Below are positions 8,027-16,512 of a stretch of 42,805 nucleotides of DNA, piece by piece. Location: assembly GCA_016178785.1 (NCBI GenBank), contig JACOSO010000044.1, forward strand, positions 1 to 42,805, read 5' to 3'. The notes beneath the pieces were generated by a model, which saw only the letters and a list, made by a program, of their open reading frames with translations, was not told the origin of the DNA and did no database searches. Each line of letters opens with the position of its first letter. The stretch's first letter is position 1. Source of the stretch: Bacteroidota bacterium (GTDB lineage Bacteria > Bacteroidota > Bacteroidia > Cytophagales > Cyclobacteriaceae). The translations under genes and the position numbers were made by a program.

Positions 8027-8437
8027 CTAAATCAATTCGGCATCAGACGAGATCGGTACGCTCAGTGCTTTTGATATAATGCAATTTTTTTCCGCGGCTT
8101 TAACACTATCGCCAAATTGCTGTGCTGAAATATTGGCCACTTTTCCTTTCACTGAAAGATGAACACCCGCAACAGAGAGTCCTTCGAGCGTCACCGTGGC
8201 AACCGTATCAAGGCTGGTGGCAATAAAACCTCCCTGCCCCAAGATCATGCTTAGCGCCATAGTGAAGCAGCCCGCATGAGCTGCAGCTAACAGTTCTTCA
8301 GGGTTAGTTCCCGTGCCATTTTCGAAGCGAGTGTTGTAAGAGTATTGCGTCTTACTTAATACAGTACTTTGCGAGGAAAGATTTCCTTTTCCCGATTTCA
8401 AATCTCCTTCCCAATGTGCAGATGCAGTGCGTTTCAT
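8027..8437 (-). CDS. OsmC/Ohr-family peroxiredoxin-like protein
   Basis: A 136-residue OsmC-type protein. It shows the two redox cysteines expected for hydroperoxide reduction: Cys57 in AAHAGCF and Cys119 in EKNCIISKA. Arg37 and the Glu pair in NPEELLAAAH (residues 45-53) fit the active-site Arg and Glu of the family. The N-terminus (HWEGDLKSGKGN) matches the OsmC rather than the Ohr subfamily. The expected role is thiol-dependent detoxification of organic hydroperoxides in the cytoplasm. It is a single-gene unit. Confidence 0.93.
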   Translation of the reverse strand: MKRTASAHWEGDLKSGKGNLSSQSTVLSKTQYSYNTRFENGTGTNPEELLAAAHAGCFTMALSMILGQGGFIATSLDTVATVTLEGLSVAGVHLSVKGKVANISAQQFGDSVKAAEKNCIISKALSVPISSDAELI

Positions 8438-8585
8438 AGTAATTTGGTTTTGATTAAAGATAAAATAACTGAATATTCCTTAACAAGGTTCCGTGCCGTA
8501 GATCGGATAATGAAAAAAAAATCCGCCTCAAAAAATCCGAAGTATTTACCTCGAAATCTTGAGACGGGTTTCTATTATTTTATTA

Positions 8586-10190
8586 CTACTGAACTTTAGC
8601 TAACCAAAGCGATGCGTTAAGATGAAGCGCGGGATGAGAAGTATATCCCGATGGTGCATCATTTGACCAACCGTTGAACAGGCTGTCGTTCGGATCACCC
8701 GTGCCGTCATCGGCAGGTGAGCTATCGCCTACAAAAACTACACGGCCGGTGCCATAGGTAGAGAGCACGGCCATCACACCTGAGTTGCTTCCCACGGTGC
8801 TGCTCATGCGCCAGAATAGACCTTGCACATTGCTGTTGTTCGCAGGGTATAAAGTAGCAGTGGTTCCGTTATAAAATGTAAGTTTAGTAGCGCTGCCAGC
8901 TAGTCCGTTAAGCACAGCTTGCGCATTTGCGTTGGCACCCGTATACACTTTCGTTGTAGGTTTTTCGCTGATGTCGATATAATTGACTACAAAACCAAAA
9001 GGATTGTTATTGTTGATACCATTGTTGGTCATTAAGTCGTTCCACACTCGAGGCGAATCGAAACCATCTCCATCCCTGTCAGATGGATTATAACCATTGG
9101 AGTCTGTCCCACCTGTGGTAGCCGCAGTGTGATCAGCCACCATCATAAGGCCACCGCCATTGGAAACAAAATTTAAGATGGCTGTTTTTTCACTGGCCGA
9201 GAAAAGACGATTAGGTTCGATCACTACAAATACATTGTAGTTGGTCAAGTCTTGGGGATTAGAAGAATCTCCATAGGTAAGTGACGTGCCTGAAGGCAAT
9301 GACTCAACAAGATGTCCTCTCTTGACAAGCTCAACAGCCCACGCTGATGATGCACCCCTCCAATAATTTTCAGAAGTGGTTGAAGTGATTCCTGTATAAG
9401 AAGGTGTTGGGTAACGCTGTGCCCTTGTTTCAACCGTAGTGCCTCCCGTGTAGATGGGAACATTCTCTGTTCCATCTGCATCAATTTGCCAGTCTGCACT
9501 TCCGGCATTCTCGTAATGACTTGCATCAAAGAGAAATTTTTTGCCAGTTCCTCCTCCACCGCCAGAGTTATCATTAATGGTGATGTCATCGATATTGATG
9601 CGGTTTGTTGAGCCTGATAGTTTTCTGATTTCGAGACGAGCTGTTCCCGTGATGTTCAGCGTGAACGTTTGCGTTTGAAGCGTGGATGTGGTCGTAACAT
9701 TGCTTCCTGATTGAGTCCAAGAGCTTCCACCATTAACTGAATACCACAATCCCCATTGGCTAGCTGCATCACTAGAGTAAGTTCCATGCTTGATGGTAAC
9801 TGTACTAATACCCGTGGTCACATCAAATAACATGGTAATCTTTCCGGTGTTGCGCACGCGTGCAGACCACGAACCTGATTTGAGGTCGCCACTCAGGTTG
9901 CCTATCAATGCATCATACATGTTCCATGACTTGCTGTGCAGGGTTACGTCATCGCCACCCGATGATCCCGTAGGTGAAACATCATAGGCGGTTTTAGGAC
10001 TGGTGCCACCCACTTCAAAATCTTCTGATAGCGAAACGGCAGCAAGTGCGAGCATCGTTGACGCACCATTGGTTGGCGTTACAGAGGGAGATTGGGTTCT
10101 TAAACTTTGTTGAAGATAATTTTCGCCACAACCTGTGACGAGTACACCGGCTGCGCATAGTACGGCCAGCGATTTAGAGAAAAACTTCAT
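8586..10190 (-). CDS. Surface lipoprotein: jelly-roll domain plus GATase-like domain
   Basis: A 534-residue protein with signal peptide and lipobox LVTGC (Cys21), so likely attached to a membrane, probably the outer membrane. Residues about 55-210 form a beta-rich carbohydrate-binding-like domain (SVNGGSSWTQ, ITGTARLEIRKLSG, INIDDITI), common as an accessory module in secreted Bacteroidota nucleases and hydrolases. A Gly-rich linker (GGGGGTG) leads to a second domain starting KKFLFDASHYENAG, with YNVFVVIEPNRLFSASEK and SNGGGLMMVADHT. This resembles the DUF4350/GATase1-like fold that binds rather than hydrolyses in many proteins. A DxDGDG segment (SDRDGDGFDSP) could bind calcium. No catalytic triad is certain. 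A TATATTTG box lies upstream. Confidence 0.85.
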   Translation of the reverse strand: MKFFSKSLAVLCAAGVLVTGCGENYLQQSLRTQSPSVTPTNGASTMLALAAVSLSEDFEVGGTSPKTAYDVSPTGSSGGDDVTLHSKSWNMYDALIGNLSGDLKSGSWSARVRNTGKITMLFDVTTGISTVTIKHGTYSSDAASQWGLWYSVNGGSSWTQSGSNVTTTSTLQTQTFTLNITGTARLEIRKLSGSTNRINIDDITINDNSGGGGGTGKKFLFDASHYENAGSADWQIDADGTENVPIYTGGTTVETRAQRYPTPSYTGITSTTSENYWRGASSAWAVELVKRGHLVESLPSGTSLTYGDSSNPQDLTNYNVFVVIEPNRLFSASEKTAILNFVSNGGGLMMVADHTAATTGGTDSNGYNPSDRDGDGFDSPRVWNDLMTNNGINNNNPFGFVVNYIDISEKPTTKVYTGANANAQAVLNGLAGSATKLTFYNGTTATLYPANNSNVQGLFWRMSSTVGSNSGVMAVLSTYGTGRVVFVGDSSPADDGTGDPNDSLFNGWSNDAPSGYTSHPALHLNASLWLAKVQ

Positions 10191-10241
10191 GATGGTTTGG
10201 GTTTGGTTTGTTTGTGTAAACTAGGGCCAACTGAAGACGCG

Positions 10242-10249
10242 CAAATATA
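10242..10249 (-). promoter_or_regulatory. Candidate -7 box (TATATTTG) for the surface lipoprotein
   Basis: Read on the minus strand this is TATATTTG, matching the Bacteroidota -7 consensus TAnnTTTG, 52 bp before the ATG of the lipoprotein gene. No clear TTTG -33 box is found at the proper distance, so confidence is limited. Confidence 0.4.
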
Positions 10250-10336
10250 CTTGTTGAGCCTTAGCTCATTTTTACCATAATGTTTTGTTTTTGTAACCAG
10301 AAATTTTCTTTTATCATGACATCACATTTCGAATTC

Positions 10337-10792
10337 CTATTTTCTTACTCTTACATACTTTTCGATGTTCAACCGATTCACTTCAGTGCCTTCAATCTTT
10401 TCTATTCCGCTTTGCGTGAGTGTATCATTTTGAACCTTTAACGTAAACCGGAAGTCATTGCCTTCCCATTCACGAGCACTGCAATACTCCAGGTGTTCCG
10501 TGTATTGATCTCCCTTCAACTCGTAGGGTCCTCCTCCGGCCACAAACAATGCTGTTGAGTCTTTCCCTTTCTTAAGATCGTGGTTTAAAAAAGCAAAATG
10601 TGTTTTATTAATGATTTTGATCATGGGATGCGCTTTGGTGTAATCAGTAAATACAGTGTCGCCTTTTTCAACAACGGTGCCTGAAATTAATTGCCAGGTA
10701 CCTTCCATGTCAATCGTTGTTTGCTGTTCCGCAGGTTTACTGCACGATAGAAGAAGGAATAGAATTGATACGGCTTCCAGTTTAAGTTTCAT
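10337..10792 (-). CDS. Lipocalin-like lipoprotein
   Basis: A 151-residue protein with a short signal peptide and lipobox LLLSC (Cys17), so a periplasmic-side lipoprotein. The mature part opens with MEGTWQLISGTVVEKGD, the typical first strand of lipocalin-like domains (GxW), and continues as a chain of predicted beta-strands (HPMIKIINKTHFAFL, YELKGDQYTEHLEY, FRFTLKVQNDTLTQ). The closing strand is RLNIEKYVRV. Such proteins bind small hydrophobic ligands or serve unknown envelope roles. It appears monocistronic, between the surface lipoprotein and the symporter. Confidence 0.82.
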   Translation of the reverse strand: MKLKLEAVSILFLLLSCSKPAEQQTTIDMEGTWQLISGTVVEKGDTVFTDYTKAHPMIKIINKTHFAFLNHDLKKGKDSTALFVAGGGPYELKGDQYTEHLEYCSAREWEGNDFRFTLKVQNDTLTQSGIEKIEGTEVNRLNIEKYVRVRK

Positions 10793-10915
10793 AAAGATGT
10801 TTGTGTTTTAGGTAAATGAATTTTGATTGTTGTCGGACCCAACTGAGGCTGAACTTTGGTGGCTAAAAGAAGAAGATGAATAAAAAAGTTCTAATTATTT
10901 ATGTATTTTCATAAC

Positions 10916-12310
10916 TCAATCTTTATACTCTCCCTCCCACTTCGCAACAACAACTGTTGCTAAACAATTGCCAAGTACGTTGGTGCCGGTGCGGGCCATG
11001 TCCATGATGGCATCTACACCAAGTACAACAAACGCTTTATGCGGATCGATACCCATGTCAGCAACGGTGGCCACTAAAATTAAAAACGTTGCCCCACGCA
11101 CACCCGCCACCCCTTTGCTGGTGAGCATTAGAATGACTACCATTTTTATTTGTTCGCCAATGGAAAGATCAATGCCCGCAAGTTGAGCCACAAACACTGA
11201 AGCCAGGGAAAGATAAAGGGTACTTCCGTCAAGATTAAAACTGTAGCCTGTAGGTAATACAAACGAAACTACTTTTCGCGGGATACCCATGGCTTCCAAA
11301 TTCTCCATTGCCTTTGGTAAAGCAGATTCACTTGTGGCTGTTGAGAAAGCAATGGTTACAGGCTCAGTAACAGCGTCAATAAATTTTCTGAAATTTAATT
11401 TGATGATCAGTCCAATGGGGACCAGTACAAGCAGAACAAAGGCAAACAGTGCCGAATAAAGAGTAGCCACGAGCATCACCAAATTTTTCAAAACCTCAAA
11501 TCCGAATGAAGCTATTGAATACGCAAGGGCACCGCAAACAGCAAAGGGGGCAAAGTACATCACAATATGCGTGAACTTGAACATGACTTCCGATAAACTT
11601 TCCGTGAACTGAAGCATCGATCTTCTTTTTTCTTCGCTCACAAGTGCAAGCCCGGAGGCAAACAAAATACTGAACACCACCACCTGAAGCACTTGTCCAT
11701 CAGCCACGGCCTTGGCAATGTTCTCAGGGAAAATGTCGAGGATCACGTTATGTGATTCTTTTTGTGCAATCAGTTTCTCTGCTTTCACAGTTTGCGCTTG
11801 CTGGATTTCAATTTTCGCACCTTCGCCTGCCTTGGAGATGTTAATCGCAGCAAGACCGATAAAAAGTGCGAGTGTGGTTACAACTTCAAAGTAGAGAATA
11901 GCTTTCAAGCCCATCCTTCCCACTTGTTTTAGGTTAGAGTGTGCTGCAATGCCGACCACCAAAGTCGAAAAAATCAGGGGCGCAATTATGGTTTTGATCA
12001 GGCGCAAGAAAATTCCGCTGAACACATCCATGTGAATGGCCACAGTAGGAAAAGAAAAACCGATCTCACAGCCGAGCATCATCGCAACTACAATCCATGT
12101 AGTAAGTGATTTTCTTTGATACGCGAGGTAAATCATCAGTCCCCAGATTATCCATCGGCTGGCAGCCAGAACATCAGTTTCAATACTTATTGAATAATGA
12201 TCAATAACTCCCAGGAGGATTGCAATCGTGGCAAAGAGAAGGATGAGCAGGTAGAGAGACTTCTGTTTCACATTAAAAAAATTAAGAACCGCGAAGATAA
12301 TGGAAATCAT
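10916..12310 (-). CDS. Dicarboxylate/amino acid:cation symporter (DAACS)
   Basis: A 464-residue integral membrane protein. It carries the family signatures: the serine-rich motif AFSTATSESALP (reentrant loop HP1), GYSFNLDGSTLY (the NMDGT-equivalent TM7 motif) and MDMARTGTNVLGN (TM8, with the Arg that binds the substrate side-chain carboxylate). It is therefore likely a Na+- or H+-coupled uptake system for glutamate, aspartate or C4-dicarboxylates, like GltP/DctA. An N-terminal extension of about 70 residues with two extra hydrophobic segments precedes the usual TM1. An insertion near residues 160-190 (EGAKIEIQQAQTVKAEKL) is a common periplasmic loop. It is divergently oriented to the nfu gene across a repeat-containing gap. 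Confidence 0.95.
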   Translation of the reverse strand: MISIIFAVLNFFNVKQKSLYLLILLFATIAILLGVIDHYSISIETDVLAASRWIIWGLMIYLAYQRKSLTTWIVVAMMLGCEIGFSFPTVAIHMDVFSGIFLRLIKTIIAPLIFSTLVVGIAAHSNLKQVGRMGLKAILYFEVVTTLALFIGLAAINISKAGEGAKIEIQQAQTVKAEKLIAQKESHNVILDIFPENIAKAVADGQVLQVVVFSILFASGLALVSEEKRRSMLQFTESLSEVMFKFTHIVMYFAPFAVCGALAYSIASFGFEVLKNLVMLVATLYSALFAFVLLVLVPIGLIIKLNFRKFIDAVTEPVTIAFSTATSESALPKAMENLEAMGIPRKVVSFVLPTGYSFNLDGSTLYLSLASVFVAQLAGIDLSIGEQIKMVVILMLTSKGVAGVRGATFLILVATVADMGIDPHKAFVVLGVDAIMDMARTGTNVLGNCLATVVVAKWEGEYKD

Positions 12311-12314
12311 TATT

Positions 12315-12387
12315 CGTTAATAGTTATCCGTTAATTGTGTTTTCACCACCATTACCGATTAAACAAATAACTATTAACGATTAACGG
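12315..12387. repeat. Inverted pair of GTTAATAGTTAT-type words
   Basis: CGTTAATAGTTAT (12315-12327) is the exact reverse complement of ATAACTATTAACG (12367-12379). Flanking words CCGTTAATTG and CGATTAACGG repeat the same theme. It lies between the divergent symporter and nfu genes. It could form a hairpin, but its function is unknown. Confidence 0.65.
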
Positions 12388-12412
12388 CCTAAGCCCATGA
12401 ACTTAATTTGAC

Positions 12413-12420
12413 TAAATTTG
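12413..12420 (+). promoter_or_regulatory. Candidate -7 box (TAAATTTG) for nfu
   Basis: TAAATTTG fits the Bacteroidota TAnnTTTG consensus and lies 21 bp before the chosen ATG at 12442. A -33 TTTG box is not seen, so this is tentative. Confidence 0.35.
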
Positions 12421-12441
12421 TTGGTTCAAAAAAGGATTTTT

Positions 12442-13017
12442 ATGCTCAAGGCGGCTCCTAAAAACGTTCATATTTACTTAGAAAGCAATCCCAACCCCAA
12501 CTCGCTCAAGTTTGTGGTTAATGAAATGCTTGTGCCCGAAGGGATGAGTTTTGATTTTCCTTCACCTACCGAGGCGGAAGAAGCCCCCTTGGCTCAAGAG
12601 CTTTTCATGTATCCATTTGTAGATCGAGTTTTTTACATGAGTAATTTCGTTACGGTCACTAAAAAGGAAGATGTGGAGTGGCTGGAGATTCAAGATACTT
12701 TAAAAGACCACATCAAGACTTTTCTAGAGTCAGGCAAGCTTATTTTGGATAAGAAGGAAGTTCCAATTCCTGAGCAGGAAGAAACGGAGACGATCAAAAA
12801 AATAAAGACCATTTTGGATGAATACATCCGTCCTGCGGTTGAGCAAGATGGCGGAGCGATCACATTTCACTCGTATGAAAATAAACGCGTGAGAGTTGCC
12901 CTCCAAGGTTCTTGCAGTGGCTGCCCTTCTTCAACAATCACCTTAAAAGCAGGTATTGAAAACCTGTTTAAGAAAATGATGCCGGAAGAAGTAGAAGAAG
13001 TTGAGGCGCTGGGTTAA
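12442..13017 (+). CDS. NifU/Nfu-type Fe-S cluster scaffold or carrier
   Basis: A 191-residue protein. ATG 12442 is preferred over the upstream TTG because an AGGA ribosome site lies just before it and the family N-terminus starts here. Residues about 8-95 form the Nfu N-terminal domain (VHIYLESNPNPNSLKFVVN). Residues about 117-190 form the NifU C-terminal domain with the cluster-binding CSGC (Cys158, Cys161 in GSCSGCPSS). Two copies of this motif in a dimer hold a 4Fe-4S cluster that is passed to target enzymes. It stands alone. Its stop shares TTAA with the stop of the convergent lipoprotein gene. Confidence 0.95.
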   Translation: MLKAAPKNVHIYLESNPNPNSLKFVVNEMLVPEGMSFDFPSPTEAEEAPLAQELFMYPFVDRVFYMSNFVTVTKKEDVEWLEIQDTLKDHIKTFLESGKLILDKKEVPIPEQEETETIKKIKTILDEYIRPAVEQDGGAITFHSYENKRVRVALQGSCSGCPSSTITLKAGIENLFKKMMPEEVEEVEALG

Positions 13018-13436
13018 TCAAAAACAAATTTCCAGGTTCCGTCCTTTTGTTTTTTCCAAACCGTGTGGAAGATTCCTTTGAATTCATTCACCTTGCCGGT
13101 GGAATCTTTTTCAGAAAATGTAAACGGACCGTAGGTATAACCTAAATCACCTGATACTTCAGCAAAATCGGGCGACCATTGCAATTCTCCAGAAGAAGGC
13201 TGCTTTTCATAAAATTCTTTGATCGCGTTCTTGCCTTTAATAATTCGATTGCCTCGCTTGATCACTGCACTATCATCAGCGAAAGCATAAAATGCATCGG
13301 CAATTCCCTTTTCCTTGGCACTCTGTGCAAAATCTTTTTCAGCCTGTATGATTTCAGCTTTTGATTTTTCACTTGAGTCTTTGCCCGAAATACAGGAGGC
13401 CAGAATAATGATTGGAATGAATACAAGCTTTTTCAT
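13014..13436 (-). CDS. DUF4440/SnoaL-like lipoprotein
   Basis: A 140-residue protein with a short signal sequence and lipobox ILASC (Cys15). The mature part fits the NTF2-like DUF4440 fold: a first helix (SKAEIIQAEKDFAQSAKEKG), the segment DAFYAFADDSAVIKRGNRIIKGKNAIKEFY, and strands LGYTYGPFTFSEKD and FHTVWKKQKDGTWKFVFD. The GxxAIxxFY and WKxxxDGxWKxxxD patterns are typical. The role is unknown; the fold binds small ligands. It is convergent with nfu, with a 4-bp overlap of the stop codons. Confidence 0.87.
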   Translation of the reverse strand: MKKLVFIPIIILASCISGKDSSEKSKAEIIQAEKDFAQSAKEKGIADAFYAFADDSAVIKRGNRIIKGKNAIKEFYEKQPSSGELQWSPDFAEVSGDLGYTYGPFTFSEKDSTGKVNEFKGIFHTVWKKQKDGTWKFVFD

Positions 13437-13464
13437 CGGGATTCAATTTGTTGAGATCACGAAG

Positions 13465-13485
13465 AAAGGCCAACGACCGGCCTTT
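13465..13485 (-). terminator. Candidate terminator of the EamA transporter gene
   Basis: Stem AAAGGCC/GGCCTTT (13465-13471 with 13479-13485) and a 7-nt loop, 11 bp beyond the stop of the minus-strand transporter. The following T-run is short (TTTCTTC on the minus strand), so termination may be partial. Confidence 0.5.
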
Positions 13486-13495
13486 TGCAAATGGG

Positions 13496-14374
13496 CTATT
13501 TGCGATTCGCCAAAAATACCCCACCTAAGATGAGGGCCATTCCAATAAAATGGCCAAGCAATAGAACCTCACCATCAATTAATCCCCACATCACCGAGAC
13601 AATGGGCATTACATAAGTAACAGAGCTGGCGAATAAGGGAGAAGATATTTTAAGAAGTTTATAAAAAAGTAAATTGGCTACTGCCGTGCTCATGAGTGCG
13701 AGGATGATCACAAACCCAAATGCTTTCCACGCCCCTTCTACGTTGGCCATTTTATAAGTGAAGTCAGTGAAGCCAAATAAATAAACGTAAGCCAATGGTG
13801 CAATCAATAGCAGCGATACACTGATGATAGTCATCGGCTGAAGGTAATTCACTTTGAATTTGAGAAAATTGAGGTTGGTACCGTAGCAGGCACAAGCCAG
13901 CACGATCAAAAGGGCATAAACATTGAACGCACCTAGTCCGCCCCCGGCCCTTGCCATGGCAAGAATAATACACCCGCCAAAACTGATGATAATGCCGAAA
14001 ACTGCCCATCCGCGAAAGCGCTGACTGAAAAACATCGCCCCGATCAACATCGTCCAAATTGGGGAAAGCGTATTTAAAATTCCTGCCAGTGAACTATCCA
14101 AATGAGTCTGGGCTATAGCAAATAAAAACGCGGGAATAAATACGGCCAACATTCCTGAGATAAAAAGCTTCCAATAATCAGAAGACTTCAGTTCCTTTAA
14201 ATGCTGAAAGGCCATTGGCAGCAAAAAGATAACGGCTGCAGCCACACGGAGCGCACCGACTTGATCCGGTGAAAAAATCTTGAGGCCCTGCTTGATGAGG
14301 ATAAACGAAGTGCCCCAGATAAGGGAAAGCGAAAGAAGCAGAATTACGGCAGTGAAACGTTTGTTGTCAGACAT
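13496..14374 (-). CDS. EamA/DMT-superfamily transporter
   Basis: A 292-residue protein with about ten hydrophobic segments arranged as two EamA repeats. The first repeat opens with LSLIWGTSFILIKQGLK and contains AIAQTHLDSSLAGILNTLSPIWT, the typical end of TM3-TM4. The second includes ALMSTAVANLLFYKLLKISSPLFASSVTYVMPIVSVMWG. This is the RhaT/YdcZ-like drug/metabolite transporter group, which exports amino acids, sugars or unknown metabolites. No substrate-specific residues can be read. It is a single gene, with a candidate terminator between it and the downstream DUF4440 lipoprotein. Confidence 0.93.
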   Translation of the reverse strand: MSDNKRFTAVILLLSLSLIWGTSFILIKQGLKIFSPDQVGALRVAAAVIFLLPMAFQHLKELKSSDYWKLFISGMLAVFIPAFLFAIAQTHLDSSLAGILNTLSPIWTMLIGAMFFSQRFRGWAVFGIIISFGGCIILAMARAGGGLGAFNVYALLIVLACACYGTNLNFLKFKVNYLQPMTIISVSLLLIAPLAYVYLFGFTDFTYKMANVEGAWKAFGFVIILALMSTAVANLLFYKLLKISSPLFASSVTYVMPIVSVMWGLIDGEVLLLGHFIGMALILGGVFLANRK

Positions 14375-14729
14375 GTCTTTAATCAGGATTATTCATTTTA
14401 AGAAAATAGGGGCACTTTGACACCGCACCGGCTAATAAAACTAAGAATGAAGTACCCTTGCCGGGAAAATCAAGGGAATCAGGTTAATCATTTGAGTAAA
14501 TCGATGTGTGTCCATAAGATGTTAATTTCAGATCGCGTTGTCAATGCACAATCAAAGGTTAAAAATGAAACGCAAAGATTAACAATCAATAATGTATTGC
14601 AATGTGTTTTCTTGCGGTTATGGTGAGTTATTTTTTTAGTGGCTAACGATTGTAAACCGATTTAGTTCCCTGGTCGAAACTTTACCCAATACAAATTTTA
14701 TTCATAAATTGAAATTGAAATCCGAGCAC
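14375..14729. other. 355-bp intergenic gap with no supported gene
   Basis: This gap between divergent genes contains one open frame of 69 codons (14417-14626) whose product has no recognisable composition, signal or domain. No strong hairpin or promoter box was found by eye. It probably holds the promoters of the EamA gene and the OmpA gene. Confidence 0.5.
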
Positions 14730-15971
14730 ATGAAACCAATCAAGGTCATTTTTGTATTGTTGTTTGTTGCTATCTCTTCATGCATTTTAGCACAGGGTAG
14801 CCGATCAAATTATGTAACTATCGGTGTCTTCCGCATTCACGATAACGCTGTGCGATACACCAACAATGCCAACAAAAATGGGTTCAACGCGCAATACGCA
14901 ATAAATCCAAAATACAAACTCTATTATGTGTATCTCATGACCGATGACGACAAGATGAAGGCGTACATATTCATGTCGAAGATCAGAAAAGAAACAGATT
15001 ATAAAGACGCATGGGTTTTTGTTGGATCACTCGGCACAGAAGAAGTTACAGTAAAAACTGAGCCTAAATCCGAACCGAAGGTTGAGCCAAAAGTTGAACC
15101 GAAGGTTGAGCCAAAAGTCGAGCCTAAAATTGAACCGGTTAAGGAACCCGAAAAGCCACCGGTGATTGTAGAGGCTCAACCTGCAAAAGACACCGCGAAA
15201 GTAGTCGAGCAAAAAATAGATTCATCAGCTATAAAAAAAGCTATTCAGCCGCCCGCAGAGGTGAAAAAGCCGAAAGGAAAACCTTTCTATTTCAAAGTGG
15301 TGAGCAAAGCTGACGGCAAAGAATTAAAGGGTAATATCCAACTGCAAGAAGCTGTAGGTGCCACTCAATTTCGGCTGATCAAAAGTGGCGAGATTGTTTA
15401 CCTGGAGGCACCTGTCAATACAAGGGGCGCGTACGGAGTTATAACACAAATACCCGGCTACAAAGAGAGCCTTCTTGCTTTTGATTACGCAAACCCGCCA
15501 GGGGAAAAAGGATCGCAAAACGAAGATATTCTCACGCTCACACTCGATAAGGCAAAAAAAGGAGACTACATTGATTTTAACAATGTTCACTTTTTCAAAA
15601 ACACTGCCATTATGCAGCCGGAATCGCAAAGTGAACTCGATGCGCTTACCTCTTTGCTCAAAGAAAACCCCAAATATAAAATCAAGATCTACGGCTACGT
15701 TAATGGCAAGAAACCGCGCGAAGTATTGACGATGGGCACAAGTACTACTTATTTTGCTCTCGATAGTAAAGCCAACAAGAGAGCAACAATTTCATCAAAA
15801 GAACTCTCGCTTGCTCGCGCAGAGGTTGCAAAAGCTTATTTGATCCAACAAGGCATTGATGCCGGCCGCATTAGCACCAAGGGCGAAGGAGGCAGTGTAC
15901 CTCTCTACCCGGAAGGTGGTACACTAGGCCAATACAACGACCGAGTTGAAGTGGAGTTTGTAAAACATTAA
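14730..15971 (+). CDS. OmpA-family protein with EPKVEPK linker repeat
   Basis: A 413-residue protein; the start is ATG 14730 (MKPIKVIFVLL), which opens a signal peptide ending ILAQ. Residues about 25-100 (YVTIGVFRIHDNAVRYT...YYVYLMTDDDKMKAYIFM) resemble an SPOR-like fold. A low-complexity linker of repeated PKVE units (15060-15140) gives a stiff, charged periplasmic spacer. A further beta domain (KGKPFYFKVVSKADGKELKGNIQL) precedes the C-terminal OmpA domain (YIDFNNVHFFKNTAIMQPESQSELDAL...ISSKELSLARAEVAKAYLIQQGID), which binds peptidoglycan. The OmpA loop is partly rebuilt (GTSTTYFALDSKANKRA). The likely role is anchoring the envelope to the wall. The next gene starts 58 bp later, possibly cotranscribed. 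Confidence 0.9.
   Translation: MKPIKVIFVLLFVAISSCILAQGSRSNYVTIGVFRIHDNAVRYTNNANKNGFNAQYAINPKYKLYYVYLMTDDDKMKAYIFMSKIRKETDYKDAWVFVGSLGTEEVTVKTEPKSEPKVEPKVEPKVEPKVEPKIEPVKEPEKPPVIVEAQPAKDTAKVVEQKIDSSAIKKAIQPPAEVKKPKGKPFYFKVVSKADGKELKGNIQLQEAVGATQFRLIKSGEIVYLEAPVNTRGAYGVITQIPGYKESLLAFDYANPPGEKGSQNEDILTLTLDKAKKGDYIDFNNVHFFKNTAIMQPESQSELDALTSLLKENPKYKIKIYGYVNGKKPREVLTMGTSTTYFALDSKANKRATISSKELSLARAEVAKAYLIQQGIDAGRISTKGEGGSVPLYPEGGTLGQYNDRVEVEFVKH
15060..15140. repeat. In-gene tandem repeat encoding (E)PKVEPK units
   Basis: Degenerate repeats of about 12 bp (AAG GTT GAG CCA-like) code a Pro/Lys/Glu/Val linker inside the OmpA-family gene. Copy number may vary between strains. Confidence 0.75.
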
Positions 15972-16028
15972 CAATTGCTCCGCAACATTTTCTACTGGCG
16001 TCAGTATATGCGGGAAACCAGTTTTAAT

Positions 16029-16460
16029 ATGAAAACCATTGCTTCTCTTTTATTTGCCGTATCAAGTTTTGCCGCAATAGCGCAAGCCGATGAGCAAGAT
16101 GTAAAACAAGTGATCACTACCTCGTACATCAGAGGCATTCACAACGGAGGCCCAATTGAGGACATCCGTAAGGGCTTTCACACCAGTTTCAATATGCTGC
16201 AGCTAATCGATAACGAAGTGAAACCGTTGCCCATTAAGGAATGGATCACGAACATCGAGGCTAATCGTACTAAAAATTCCAATGCGGTTAACCCGAAAGT
16301 AGAGGGAAAATTTATAACCGTTTCAGTTGCCGGTAGCTCAGCAAGTGTCGCACTTGAGCTATATCGTGAGGGAAAGAAAATTTTTACAGACCATTTGTTG
16401 CTGTACAAATTCAATGAAGGCTGGCGCATTGTGAGTAAGACTTTTTACAGACAACCGTGA
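16029..16460 (+). CDS. Secreted lumazine-binding/NTF2-like protein
   Basis: A 143-residue protein. ATG 16029 was chosen because it begins a signal peptide (MKTIASLLFAVSSFAAIAQA). The mature protein begins DEQDVKQVITTSYIRGIHNGGPIEDIRKGFHTSF and ends LLLYKFNEGWRIVSKTFYRQP, the pattern of the putative lumazine-binding (Lumazine_bd_2) NTF2-like family. HTSFNM and the WRIVSKxFY end are typical. The name is historical; enzymatic activity is unproven for this group. A strong terminator follows the stop. Confidence 0.85.
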   Translation: MKTIASLLFAVSSFAAIAQADEQDVKQVITTSYIRGIHNGGPIEDIRKGFHTSFNMLQLIDNEVKPLPIKEWITNIEANRTKNSNAVNPKVEGKFITVSVAGSSASVALELYREGKKIFTDHLLLYKFNEGWRIVSKTFYRQP

Positions 16461-16482
16461 TCGCAGTCTGATCAAAAACTCG

Positions 16483-16512
16483 AAGCATCCTAAGTTGGGA
16501 TGCTTTTTTTTG
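16483..16512 (+). terminator. Rho-independent terminator, facing a tRNA
   Basis: The stem AAGCATCC/GGATGCTT (16483-16490 with 16498-16505) is followed by an 8-nt T-run. It ends the lumazine-binding gene transcript and abuts the 3' end of the minus-strand tRNA-Arg, so the two units converge with no gap. Confidence 0.85.

Noticed and set aside
8369..8599. 76-codon plus-strand open frame over the OsmC 5' end
   Set aside because: It overlaps the OsmC gene antisense and has no domain, signal or ribosome site.
14417..14626. 69-codon open frame in the OmpA-EamA gap
   Set aside because: No family resemblance, no signal peptide and no ribosome site; probably chance.
15060..15140. Repeats in the OmpA gene as a CRISPR-like array
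   Set aside because: They are short, in-frame, coding repeats without spacers; they encode a protein linker.
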